IMG/VR virus record: IMGVR_UViG_3300033153_003921
Location: 1 to 24,623 of that record
Strand: one strand, 5' to 3'
DNA: 24,623 nt
From: a virus
Shown: positions 13,473 to 20,682 of the stretch, in pieces
Numbering within the stretch: position 1 is the first letter of the stretch
Layout: every line of letters starts with the position of its first letter
Program-made: the position numbers and the translations under genes
Notes under the pieces: generated by a model
What the model was told of the DNA's origin: nothing
Seen by the model: only the letters and a program-made list of their open reading frames with translations
Databases searched by the model: none

Positions 13473-13801
13473 AACAAAACGATACTAAACCTTATTTGGC
13501 TGTTCAATTACAAGACTCAACCGGTAGTAATATAGATTTAAGTGATACAACTGTTTTTTTTAATTTAGCCACAAACGACAATCAATTTACTAGTGTATTA
13601 AGCGGTGCGTGTGTTATTACTGGTAGTACAACAGGAAACGTAGAATATCGTTGGGTAAGTGGTACAAGCACAGGAATAGACACAAATAGAAGTGGATTAT
13701 ACTTGGGGGAATTTGAAGTTACTTATAATGGTGACAATTCGGTTTTAACATTACCAAGTGACCATTCATTAGTGGTTAAAATAAATAAGGAGTATGACTA
13801 G
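13454..13801 (+). CDS. BppU-like N-terminal-domain protein with apparent AUU start
   Basis: The conserved beginning of this domain, TVFNIKQNDTKPYLAVQLQD, lies upstream of the first standard start (TTG 13496). The frame has no ATG, GTG or TTG between the stop at 13409-13411 and 13496. ATT at 13454 gives (M)TVFNIKQNDT, the expected N-terminus of such baseplate/tail proteins, about 12 bases after GGAGG (13437-13441). From there the protein is 115 residues of alternating strands (NIDLSDTTVFFNLAT, NVEYRWVSG, YLGEFEVTYNG). Alternatives are a -1 slip on A-AAA-A (13448-13452) from the preceding gene, or a sequence error. It is followed by a TAG/GTG overlap with the next gene. A role in the tail tip or neck is inferred. 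Confidence 0.65.
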   Translation: MTVFNIKQNDTKPYLAVQLQDSTGSNIDLSDTTVFFNLATNDNQFTSVLSGACVITGSTTGNVEYRWVSGTSTGIDTNRSGLYLGEFEVTYNGDNSVLTLPSDHSLVVKINKEYD

Positions 13802-14220
13802 TGGGAACTAATACAAAATTAGTAGCAGCTTTAAATCGAACACTTGAATTAGCTGGAACTCCCATTAGGGTCAGATATTATAATCCCGTTTTTGATGATG
13901 TATATGACGAAGCAACTGAATTACAACAAAGTGGAACAGATTTGTGGACAAGTGGAGTAGTCTTTCCAGTTCGTGGTAAGGAAGGATCTAATGAGTCTAT
14001 TTTAATGTCTCAAGGTAAATTAACAGACTCAGATAAAACACTATTTGTAAATGGGTCCTTAATGTTTAATTCAAGTACATTATCAGTAGACATTCAATTA
14101 GGAAGCCCGACGGGTAACCTATTTACCACAATAGAAGACGGTGGAATAATGTATGAAACAGAAGCAACACCAGTTTATAAAAAACAATATATTAGGAAAT
14201 TAACTGGAAGTTTAATCTAA
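13801..14220 (+). CDS. Head-closure / head-tail connector-like protein (139 aa)
   Basis: The GTG start at 13801 overlaps the preceding TAG and follows AAGGAG (13787-13792). The protein shows the connector pattern: N-terminal helix NTKLVAALNRTLELAGTPIR, a beta core (RVRYYNPVFDDVYDE, WTSGVVFPVRGK, SILMSQGKLTDSDKTLFVNG), and end strands GIMYETEATPVYKKQYIRKL. Head-closure proteins seal the portal after packaging and bind the tail. Position between portal/capsid and tail-completion genes supports this. Sequence in this family is poorly conserved, so the call is moderate. Confidence 0.6.
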   Translation: MGTNTKLVAALNRTLELAGTPIRVRYYNPVFDDVYDEATELQQSGTDLWTSGVVFPVRGKEGSNESILMSQGKLTDSDKTLFVNGSLMFNSSTLSVDIQLGSPTGNLFTTIEDGGIMYETEATPVYKKQYIRKLTGSLI

Positions 14221-14597
14221 TGGTAAGTAGTATAGGTTTAGAGGTCAAAGGAATTCCAAAGGTTTCTGCTATGTTACTGACTAAAAAGAAGGGGATAGGA
14301 TTAAGTATAAATAAAGCACTCACCAAGTCAGCAATCTTTCTTCAGGGTGAAGTAAAAATGAGTATAGCGGGAAAACGAGACGAATTTATGAGTGTAGATA
14401 CGGGAAGATTTTTGAACTCTGTAGACTTTCAAACAAAGAAAGATAGTGCCGTTATATTTAGTAAAGTACCTTATGCAGACAAACTAGAACACGGAACCAA
14501 CTTTAAAAATAGCCCACGTAAGCATTTTACTAATAGTGCAAACCGTTCCAAACAAAAAGTTACAAGTATTATTCAAAAAGAGATAAATAAGATTTAA
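14220..14597 (+). CDS. HK97 gp10-like tail-completion/neck protein
   Basis: The 125-residue protein has the pattern of this family: an N-terminal helix-rich part (VKGIPKVSAMLLTKKKGIGL, NKALTKSAIFLQGEVKM), VDTGRFLNSVDF (about residues 60-71), VPYADKLEHGTN (about 83-94) and a final PRKHFTNSANRSKQKV. These D-T-G-x-L/F, P-Y-A-x-x-x-E-x-G and P-x-x-x-F motifs are characteristic. The start overlaps the previous stop (TAATG). It works with head closure and terminator at the head-tail joint. A HNH gene interrupts the series right after it. Confidence 0.8.
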   Translation: MVSSIGLEVKGIPKVSAMLLTKKKGIGLSINKALTKSAIFLQGEVKMSIAGKRDEFMSVDTGRFLNSVDFQTKKDSAVIFSKVPYADKLEHGTNFKNSPRKHFTNSANRSKQKVTSIIQKEINKI

Positions 14598-14606
14598 TGG
14601 TGTCAG

Positions 14607-14616
14607 TATTTATAAA
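14607..14616 (+). promoter_or_regulatory. TATA-box promoter for the second HNH gene
   Basis: TATTTATAAA is centred about 26 bases before ATG 14638 and no Shine-Dalgarno site is present, so the transcript is probably leaderless. Confidence 0.75.
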
Positions 14617-14637
14617 CCACAAATACCATTAAATAAT

Positions 14638-15075
14638 ATGAAAAGAGACGAGATAGAGTATTCAAGAAAATACTACATTAAAAATAAAGAGAGGATTGAT
14701 AGGCGAAATAAGGAATACTATAAAAACAATAGGGAGAAAATATTATTGCAACAGAAGATAAGGTTTTCCGCCCCAGAACAGAAAAATAGAAAAAGAGAAT
14801 TAGATAACAAAAGACATAGAATAAATAAAGAAATAGTTATTAAAGCCTATGGTGGAAAATGTGTTTGTTGTGGGGAGAGGATTATAGAATTTCTTACAAT
14901 AGACCATCTTGATGGGGGTGGACAGAAACACAGAGAAAGTCTTGGTTCAAAATATAGCTCTGTTCAATTATACAAATGGTTAATAAGGAATGATTTTCCA
15001 GAAAACTTCCAATTATTATGTTTTAATTGTAATATCACTAAGGGTCTGTATGGTGTTTGTCCGCATAATAAATAA
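14638..15075 (+). CDS. HNH endonuclease (free-standing homing-type)
   Basis: This 145-residue nuclease likely mobilises its own gene. Residues 1-60 are highly basic with repeated K/N-rich helices (YYIKNKERIDRRNKEYYKNN, REKILLQQK), typical of DNA-binding N-termini of such enzymes. The core is CVCCGE (75-80), LTIDHLDGGGQKHRE (86-100) with the D-H dyad, and NFQLLCFNCNITKGLYGV (123-140), ending CPHNK: two CxxC/CxxxC-type pairs and the HNH histidines and asparagine are present. It has its own leaderless promoter and lies between two neck genes that appear intact. It is unrelated in detail to the HNH at 7044. Confidence 0.85.
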   Translation: MKRDEIEYSRKYYIKNKERIDRRNKEYYKNNREKILLQQKIRFSAPEQKNRKRELDNKRHRINKEIVIKAYGGKCVCCGERIIEFLTIDHLDGGGQKHRESLGSKYSSVQLYKWLIRNDFPENFQLLCFNCNITKGLYGVCPHNK

Positions 15076-15104
15076 TATATATAAACAAAACCAATATACT
15101 TAAA
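15073..15104 (+). promoter_or_regulatory. Promoter for the tail terminator operon
   Basis: AATATATATAAA (15073-15084) overlaps the HNH stop codon; a second box AATATACTTAAA (15093-15104) follows. Either would start transcription at about 15105-15124, leaving a 38-57-base leader before ATG 15162. Confidence 0.55.
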
Positions 15105-15130
15105 CAAACATAAACTATCTACTTTGATTA

Positions 15131-15158
15131 CAAGCGAGTAGTCAAATAGTCAAGCGAG
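15131..15158 (+). repeat. Short direct repeats in the leader of the tail terminator gene
   Basis: CAAGCGAG occurs at 15131-15138 and 15151-15158, and TAGTCAA at 15139-15145 and 15147-15153, interleaved just before ATG 15162. No Shine-Dalgarno site is present, so the repeats occupy the initiation region. Role unknown: regulator site, or remnant of the HNH insertion. Confidence 0.55.
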
Positions 15159-15161
15159 ACA

Positions 15162-15605
15162 ATGGAAAGAAAAACAATAATAGCAGATACACTATCATTT
15201 CTAAAAAATGAACTTAGTGAGAATATTGTAGACCCAATAACCAATAGGGGTACTTCTTCAAAATTTATAATGACAAGCTTTCCGGAGAGAGAAGTAAAAT
15301 ATCCACTAATCACATTAGAAGTCAGTAATTTAGAAGAGTCTCGGGCGGGTATGCAGACAACCGCAATGGACATCGATTTGACGGTTACTTTGAGAATTTG
15401 GAGTAAAAGCGTAGCCCAATCAGATAAATTAGCACAAAACATCTTAGATCACCTTGCAGACATCCAATTCACAAATAGCACCGGTTCGGTAGCAAATGAC
15501 TTTCACGACTTTAATATTGGGAGTGTAATCAGAGTAGACGAACCAGGCAAAGGAGCAACTAAATCAAGAATCATACAATTAAGTTATAGATTCTTCAATA
15601 AATAA
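15162..15605 (+). CDS. Tail terminator / tail-completion protein (147 aa)
   Basis: Tail terminators cap the tail tube and join it to the head. The order helix (TIIADTLSFLKNELSEN), strand (SSKFIMTSFPEREVKYPLIT), strands around TAMDIDLTVTLRIWSKSVAQ, helix (DKLAQNILDHLAD) and final strands (FHDFNIGSVIRVDE, RIIQLSYRF) matches the gpU-like alpha/beta fold. Length is typical. It directly precedes the tail tube gene, which supports the role. The call rests on fold pattern and synteny. Confidence 0.7.
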   Translation: MERKTIIADTLSFLKNELSENIVDPITNRGTSSKFIMTSFPEREVKYPLITLEVSNLEESRAGMQTTAMDIDLTVTLRIWSKSVAQSDKLAQNILDHLADIQFTNSTGSVANDFHDFNIGSVIRVDEPGKGATKSRIIQLSYRFFNK

Positions 15606-15621
15606 TCAAACTAAATAAAAT

Positions 15622-15636
15622 GGAGGTAAAAAAATA
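15622..15636 (+). promoter_or_regulatory. Ribosome-binding site deciding the AUA start
   Basis: GGAGGT at 15622-15627, six A bases, then ATA at 15634-15636. The same GGAGGT motif sits 4-5 bases before the ATG of the 16705 and 20308 genes, so the layout is that of a normal start apart from the third base of the codon. Confidence 0.65.
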
Positions 15637-16644
15637 GCACGACATATTTCAGATTCAAACAAAGTAGTAATATTTCACGAATCAGGTACATACGGAACTC
15701 AAAGTGACGCAGCAGGTTCATCTTTTTGGCCAGGACAAGTAACTGAAAACACAATTGATGATAAAGAAGGAAAGTTAGTAAATACATACTTAGGAACAGC
15801 AAGTCGTAACTTTGGTGACATAGACCAAGGACCACAAGACGTTACTGGTACACTTACAATGCATCCTCAAGATATGAGGTTTGCTTTTTGGGCAATCGGT
15901 TCAGGAGCAGATGGATCAGCAGGAAGCACAGTTAGTCATTTGGTTGAGGAAACATCCACAAGCGCATGGCAAAGTCCATTCACTAGTGGTACAGACAGAC
16001 TTCAAGCACCAATCAGTTTTCAGATAGAAGATTCAAGTCAGAGTCCAGGAACGGGAGCAAACTTTATTAGAACAATCAATGGAGCAGTTGTTGATAGTGT
16101 AACTATCAATGCAGTTCAAGGCGAAAAGGTAAGCATGGATGTTAATTACATCGGACAAAGTTTAACTCATTCATCTGGAGCAACAACAATAACACCAACA
16201 GAAGAATTAAATAGACCATATCTTTGGAGTGATTGTACACTTGAGATTTCGGGGAATACTGTAGAAACAGCAAAAGACATCAGTTTCGAAATAGCAAATA
16301 ATGTAACTGCACCACACTACTTAAACGGTAGCCGAGTAGTTGCAGCACCGTTCCCAGGAAACAAAGAATACACTTTAAATGTGACAGCAGATCTAAGCTC
16401 ACCTTTGGCGGATGTACTTTATACAGATTTATACAAGAATAACGGAGTATTCAATACATCGTTTGACTTAAACGCAGATGTTACAGCAGGTTCTCAACAC
16501 ACAACATTCTTTATGAGTGGTTGTAGGATAATGAGCATGGATGTACCTTCTACTACAGAGGGTCCAGTTGAAGTTACTATGGAAATCAAACCACAAATTG
16601 TAATTGGCTCTGCATTCGACAGAGTACTTTATAAAGCATTTTAA
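15634..16644 (+). CDS. Major tail tube protein with apparent AUA start
   Basis: This protein forms the tail tube. The only standard start in frame that leaves most of the coding sequence is ATG 15859, which would delete 75 conserved-looking residues. Upstream, GGAGGT (15622-15627) is followed six bases later by ATA (15634), giving (M)ARHISDSNKVVIFHESGTYG, a very natural tail-protein N-terminus, then DVTGTLTMHPQDMRFAFWAI (about residues 69-88). The complete protein is 336 residues with many beta strands and YNGSR/NVTADLSS-type tube segments. Alternatives: ATG 15620 with a -1 slip on A-AAA-AAA (15628-15634) immediately before TAG, or a missing A in a seven-A run. A hairpin-like element follows the stop. 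Confidence 0.8.
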   Translation: MARHISDSNKVVIFHESGTYGTQSDAAGSSFWPGQVTENTIDDKEGKLVNTYLGTASRNFGDIDQGPQDVTGTLTMHPQDMRFAFWAIGSGADGSAGSTVSHLVEETSTSAWQSPFTSGTDRLQAPISFQIEDSSQSPGTGANFIRTINGAVVDSVTINAVQGEKVSMDVNYIGQSLTHSSGATTITPTEELNRPYLWSDCTLEISGNTVETAKDISFEIANNVTAPHYLNGSRVVAAPFPGNKEYTLNVTADLSSPLADVLYTDLYKNNGVFNTSFDLNADVTAGSQHTTFFMSGCRIMSMDVPSTTEGPVEVTMEIKPQIVIGSAFDRVLYKAF

Positions 16645-16647
16645 TTA

Positions 16648-16674
16648 GCATGCGCTTAATTTTTAAGCATGCGC
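16648..16674 (+). terminator. Hairpin and repeated GCATGCGC after the tail tube gene
   Basis: GCTTAA (16654-16659), loop TTT, TTAAGC (16663-16668) form a perfect 6-bp stem with a T5 run at its top. GCATGCGC is also directly repeated at 16648-16655 and 16667-16674. It lies four bases after the stop of the presumably abundant tail tube mRNA, so partial termination or mRNA 3'-end protection are plausible. Confidence 0.4.
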
Positions 16675-16704
16675 CGAAAGGCAACTAAATTAAGGAGGTA
16701 ATAA

Positions 16705-16938
16705 ATGAAAACAAAAGAAATTGAAATAAGTGGAAAGACTTATACTGTCAGTGAATTGAAGTATAAGGATGTAGCTGCTGTTGCTGATTTAGAAAAATCA
16801 GAAGTAGCCAGGTCTCTATTAATTAAATCAACTGGAATAACAGATGAAGAATATGATAATCTAAATATGAAAGACGGAATTGATTTAATGAAAGAAGTAA
16901 ATGAATTAAATGGACTTAACACTGAGGATTTTCAGTAG
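16705..16938 (+). CDS. Tail assembly chaperone (gpG-like)
   Basis: This 77-residue protein starts after AAGGAGGT with good spacing. It opens with a short strand module (KEIEISGKTYTVSELKYKDV) followed by helices (AAVADLEKSEVARSLLIKST, ITDEEYDNLNMKDGIDLMKE), the usual form of siphovirus tail chaperones that coat the tape measure. It lies between tail tube and tape measure, exactly where the gpG/gpGT pair belongs. It ends GLNTEDFQ-stop, and the next frame continues without its own start, implying frameshift production of a longer form. Confidence 0.8.
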   Translation: MKTKEIEISGKTYTVSELKYKDVAAVADLEKSEVARSLLIKSTGITDEEYDNLNMKDGIDLMKEVNELNGLNTEDFQ

Positions 16939-17108
16939 GCTATTCTGATAATAAATTAAAGTCAGAGTTAGCCATTTGTGATCATTTTCATTGGACACTT
17001 GATTATTTGAGAAATATTAATTTATCAGATTATTTAGGAGTTATAGCATATATGAGACAATTAGAGAGAGAACATAAGAAAGCCATCAGAAAGAGTAAAA
17101 GGAAATAA
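16926..17108 (+). CDS. Tail chaperone T-part, probably made by -1 frameshift (gpGT-like)
   Basis: In the -1 frame relative to the chaperone, an open stretch runs from 16926 to the TAA at 17106-17108, which overlaps the tape-measure ATG. It encodes SVGYSDNKLKSELAICDHF, then HWTLDYLRNINLSDYLGVIA and YMRQLEREHKKAIRKSKRK, a plausible helical T-domain. There is no ATG/GTG/TTG near its beginning and a TGA at 16923-16925 closes it upstream. Slippage at T-TTT-C (16929-16933), one codon before the TAG of the 0 frame, would join F76 of the chaperone to this S, giving a 134-residue protein, as with lambda gpG/gpGT. Confidence 0.75.
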   Translation, partial: GFSVGYSDNKLKSELAICDHFHWTLDYLRNINLSDYLGVIAYMRQLEREHKKAIRKSKRK

Positions 17109-18637
17109 TGGTAAGCGGATTAATGGGCGGTATAGCTGGTGGGGCAACTGTTGCAATTATTATTAAGGCAATAGACCAGTTTAGTGGCGTATTTAAAAAT
17201 GTAAATAAGGGTATGTTGGCTGTTGGCGCTGGAATAACTGCCATAGGGATAGCGGGACTTGGAGCAATAACAGGACTTACAAAATTAGCTGGGCAATTTG
17301 AACAGACTACAATTGCATTTACAACTATGCTTGGAAGTGCAGAAAAAGCAGATAAGTTATTAAAAGAATTAGCAGATTTCGCCTCAAAGACACCATTCAC
17401 AATTACAGGAATAGAACAAAACGCCAAGATGCTTTTAGCTATGAGTATTCCCCTAGAAGATTTATTACCTACCCTTAAATCATTAGGAGATATTTCTTCT
17501 GGATTAAATGTACCACTAGAGAGATTAGCACTTAATTTTGGACAAGTAAAGGTTCAGGGAAAATTAACCGGAAGGGAGTTAAGAGATTTTAGTGTAGCGG
17601 GTGTTCCATTAATAGCAGAGTTAGCAAAAAATCTTAACAAATCAGAAGCAGAAATTAAAGATATGGTTTCTGCTGGTAAAATAGGATTTGACGAAGTAGA
17701 AAAAGCATTCCAGACAATGACTGGTGAGGGTGGAAAATTCTTTGATTTAATGGATAAACAAAGTGAAACATTACTTGGACAAATAAGTAATATTAAAGAC
17801 AGTTTTATAAAAATAGCGAGAGTTATGGGGGCTATATTTTTACCAGCAGCAAAAGGGGTAGCAGAAAAATTAGCTGTTTTAGTGGAGTGGTTTGAACAAC
17901 ATCCTAAAATAGCCAAATGGACAACAATTATACTTGCGGTTGGAACAGCATTGGCACTAATAGGCGGACCATTATTAATATTAATTACAATGTTACCGGC
18001 ATTAACAGTTGGATTGGGTATGGTTGCTGGGGGAATGACAGCTGTTAGTATAGGGGGAGCACCCCTATGGGCTATTATACTGGCAATAATTGCAGCAATT
18101 GCAGCGCTTATAGCAATAGGAACACTTTTATATAAAAATTGGGATAAAATAAAAGAATATGGGTTAAAGTTTTATAATTTCTTGAAGAAACTATTCGCAC
18201 CGCAGATAGCAATAATTAAATTATATATAAAAGCGTGGGGAATTGCACTTAGATGGTTATGGGATAACGGACTCGGTTGGCTTTGGGAAAAAATGAAGGG
18301 ATTTTATAATTGGATGAAGGATGTATTTTTAGGCATATTTGATAAGGTACTTAATGCGATAAAATCGGTTGGAAAATTTATTGGTAAGGTGGCAGATTTT
18401 AGTTCGAGTGTTGGGGGTGGAATTACATCATCTGGAGATAAAATACTTGGCTCAAGACAATCGGGTGGATCAATTAATAAAACCGGATTATATAAATTAC
18501 ACGAAGGAGAGTTTGTTGTTCCAAAGAATAGTAGCGGTAGTGGGGTTAATGTATTTATAGAAAATGTTATTGGACTTGACCCAGAAGAAATAAGTCGTGC
18601 ACTTTCAGACGAACTAAACAATAAGGTTAGTTTATGA
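17108..18637 (+). CDS. Tail tape measure protein (509 aa)
   Basis: The tape measure sets tail length and is ejected with DNA. Residues about 64-165 carry the conserved phage tape-measure N-terminal signature: FEQTTIAFTTMLGSAEKADK, FASKTPFTITG, LGDISSGLNVPLERLALNFG, and KVQGKLTGRELRDF. Residues about 272-342 are strongly hydrophobic with probable membrane helices. The C-terminal part has Trp/Lys-rich helices (LRWLWDNGLGWLWEKMKGF) and a Gly-rich end (RQSGGSINKTGLYKLHEGEF). The protein is short for the family; at roughly 0.15 nm per residue a tail of about 75 nm is expected (inference). It is coupled to the chaperone (TAATG) and to the hub gene (ATGA at 18634). Confidence 0.93.
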   Translation: MVSGLMGGIAGGATVAIIIKAIDQFSGVFKNVNKGMLAVGAGITAIGIAGLGAITGLTKLAGQFEQTTIAFTTMLGSAEKADKLLKELADFASKTPFTITGIEQNAKMLLAMSIPLEDLLPTLKSLGDISSGLNVPLERLALNFGQVKVQGKLTGRELRDFSVAGVPLIAELAKNLNKSEAEIKDMVSAGKIGFDEVEKAFQTMTGEGGKFFDLMDKQSETLLGQISNIKDSFIKIARVMGAIFLPAAKGVAEKLAVLVEWFEQHPKIAKWTTIILAVGTALALIGGPLLILITMLPALTVGLGMVAGGMTAVSIGGAPLWAIILAIIAAIAALIAIGTLLYKNWDKIKEYGLKFYNFLKKLFAPQIAIIKLYIKAWGIALRWLWDNGLGWLWEKMKGFYNWMKDVFLGIFDKVLNAIKSVGKFIGKVADFSSSVGGGITSSGDKILGSRQSGGSINKTGLYKLHEGEFVVPKNSSGSGVNVFIENVIGLDPEEISRALSDELNNKVSL

Positions 18638-20286
18638 CAATATTTACAAAAGTCCAAGTAGATGGAAATGATTTCACCGACTATAGAAATCTAAGTGTTA
18701 AAAGATTAATGCATGATTCTAATGCTAGTAGTAATTTTAAGTGTACATTTGATTCTCCATTTGGTAGATATAGTTCTGATTTTAAAGTAGGACAAACGGT
18801 TGATATATTTGCCGACGAGACAGACGCAACAACAAAGATATTTAGTGGGATATTAGAAAAAATAGAGTTCAAGGGAAAAGAAAACACTCAAACAATTACA
18901 TTATCTGGGCGTGATTTTAGTCTTAGATTACAAGATATTACAGCACAACCACAGGTGTTCAGTGATACAGAGACAAGTAGTATAGTAACTCAATTATTAT
19001 CATCAAATAGTGTACCAGATATTACTACAAATAATGTAGAGGTTACAGGTACCACCTTATCGAGAATGTCATATAATCACGAAAGTTTAGCTGATGCTTT
19101 TAATGAGTTGGCCACATTGTCGAATTCTATTTGGTGGATAGACGAAGATAAGGATTTACATTGGATAGCAAGAAAATCATCTAGTTCTGGAGTAATAATA
19201 GGAAATGCTCAAAATAATTTATTAGATAGTGATTTAAATCGTTCTAGAGAGGGAATGCATAATATTGTTTATGTTTATGGAGACAGATATTTATCTGGAT
19301 TCACCGAAGTTATACCTGTTGGAAGTCCAATTGGTGGGTCGGTTTATACACTAATAAGTAAGCCACATAATACGGAAATATTATCACTTGGAAGTAGTTT
19401 GAAGGGTTCAATTAAAGACATTACACTAACATTAACTAGTGGTCCAGATTATGCGGTAGATTTTTTTGATAGGCAGATAGTTTTTTTATCTGGTACGGAT
19501 ATAGGATATAGTTCTATTCCAGCAAGTGGAGGAAGTGTTGTTGTTAATTATAATAGAGAATTACCCATAGTAAAGCGTGGTCAAAATGATGATTCCATTA
19601 ATTTTTATGGACCAAAGGTAAAAATAATAAGAGATTCTTCTATTAAGGATCCAAATACAGCACTAGACTTATTAAAGGGAACACTTAGAGATGCAAATCC
19701 ACTTAATAGATTACAATGTAAATTAAGGGGGTGGTTTACATTTACACCGGGACAAACGGTTATATATGATTTATCTGATTTTAATATGAGTGAAATAGAG
19801 ATGAGTATAGTTGAAATAAAATACGATTTTAATAAAAATTCACAACAAAACAACAGTACAATTAGTTTAGTATTGTCAAAAAAACTATTAGATATTACTG
19901 ATAAAATAAAAGAATTAGATAAGAGATTAACAAATATAGAATCACCAGATATATCAGATGCAGATGTGGTGACTAGGTTAATTCAATCAAGAGAGGAGTT
20001 GAGTATTATTGGTAGTCATTATAATGTTTTAACAAGCACGGTCACTGGTAGTGCTTATCATATTTATTCAACAGGATTTACCCCACCAATTAATCCATTT
20101 CATGCCGCGAGTGGAACAGATCAGGGTTTATGTGCTGGAAGTTTTACCGGAAGTGCGAGTGCGTTTGGTCCATTTACTGTGGTTTTTTCTGGTGGTAATG
20201 ATTATGAAAAAACCGGTTCATATAATGATTTGGGTAGCGAACCACAAGGGGGATTCGGAATAATAATGAGTAGCGATTATGGTTAA
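18634..20286 (+). CDS. Tail hub/baseplate protein (gpD/gp44-like), 550 aa
   Basis: The hub closes the distal tube and anchors fibres. Residues about 1-120 (FTKVQVDGNDFTDYRNLSVK, GQTVDIFADETDATTKIFSG, TITLSGRDFSLRLQDIT) resemble the first ring-forming domain of gpD/gp27-type hubs. Then comes an oligosaccharide-binding-like region with WWIDEDKDLHWIARK (about 165-180) and KPHNTEILSLG, followed by PLNRLQCKLRGWFTFTPGQT (about 365-385), a usual hub segment. Residues about 410-440 form a coiled coil (LLDITDKIKELDKRLTNIES). The final about 90 residues are Gly/Ser-rich and fibre-like (SGGNDYEKTGSYNDLGSEPQ). ATGA overlap with the tape measure fits the fixed tail gene order. Confidence 0.82.
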   Translation: MTIFTKVQVDGNDFTDYRNLSVKRLMHDSNASSNFKCTFDSPFGRYSSDFKVGQTVDIFADETDATTKIFSGILEKIEFKGKENTQTITLSGRDFSLRLQDITAQPQVFSDTETSSIVTQLLSSNSVPDITTNNVEVTGTTLSRMSYNHESLADAFNELATLSNSIWWIDEDKDLHWIARKSSSSGVIIGNAQNNLLDSDLNRSREGMHNIVYVYGDRYLSGFTEVIPVGSPIGGSVYTLISKPHNTEILSLGSSLKGSIKDITLTLTSGPDYAVDFFDRQIVFLSGTDIGYSSIPASGGSVVVNYNRELPIVKRGQNDDSINFYGPKVKIIRDSSIKDPNTALDLLKGTLRDANPLNRLQCKLRGWFTFTPGQTVIYDLSDFNMSEIEMSIVEIKYDFNKNSQQNNSTISLVLSKKLLDITDKIKELDKRLTNIESPDISDADVVTRLIQSREELSIIGSHYNVLTSTVTGSAYHIYSTGFTPPINPFHAASGTDQGLCAGSFTGSASAFGPFTVVFSGGNDYEKTGSYNDLGSEPQGGFGIIMSSDYG

Positions 20287-20307
20287 AATTAAATTAAGGA
20301 GGTTTAT

Positions 20308-20682
20308 ATGACTTTTACAACATATGGAAGAAAAAGAATAGCACTTTTACTTGGAAGTAGTTTACCAACTGAATATATACAATATTTTGGAGTTGGTGCG
20401 GGTTCTGGTACAGAAGATGTAAGTAATGTTACATTAATTGATGAGAAGATTAGATTCGGAATTACGGGTAGTCCTAATTTTACAGAAGATAGAAAAGTTA
20501 CTTTTACTGGTGATTTAAACTCTGTTCAAGCAAGTGGTTTAGATTTACGGGAATTCGGATTATTTAATGTATCTGGAACTGGATTTATAGGTTCAACATG
20601 GTCCAGAGAACAACTAACTAGCAATATAGAATGTGATGGTACTATTGAATTAAGGTTCGAATCATCGATAGAAGTTATGTAA
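20308..20682 (+). CDS. Fibre-accessory protein (124 aa)
   Basis: The start follows AAGGAGGT with good spacing. The protein has the pattern YIQYFGVGAGSGTEDVSN (about residues 23-40), a mid-region FTEDRKVTFTGDLNSVQ, and DLREFGLFNVSGTGFIGSTW (about 76-95), recalling the WIALGTSSGG and ITEAGIFLG motifs of the 11558 gene product. Such proteins lie next to fibre genes in many phages. It ends the tail hub operon and is followed by a palindrome and a new promoter. Confidence 0.6.
   Translation: MTFTTYGRKRIALLLGSSLPTEYIQYFGVGAGSGTEDVSNVTLIDEKIRFGITGSPNFTEDRKVTFTGDLNSVQASGLDLREFGLFNVSGTGFIGSTWSREQLTSNIECDGTIELRFESSIEVM

Noticed and set aside
15131-15158. Direct repeats as a CRISPR array
   Set aside because: There are only two copies of an 8-base unit with interleaved second repeat; no spacer-repeat periodicity.
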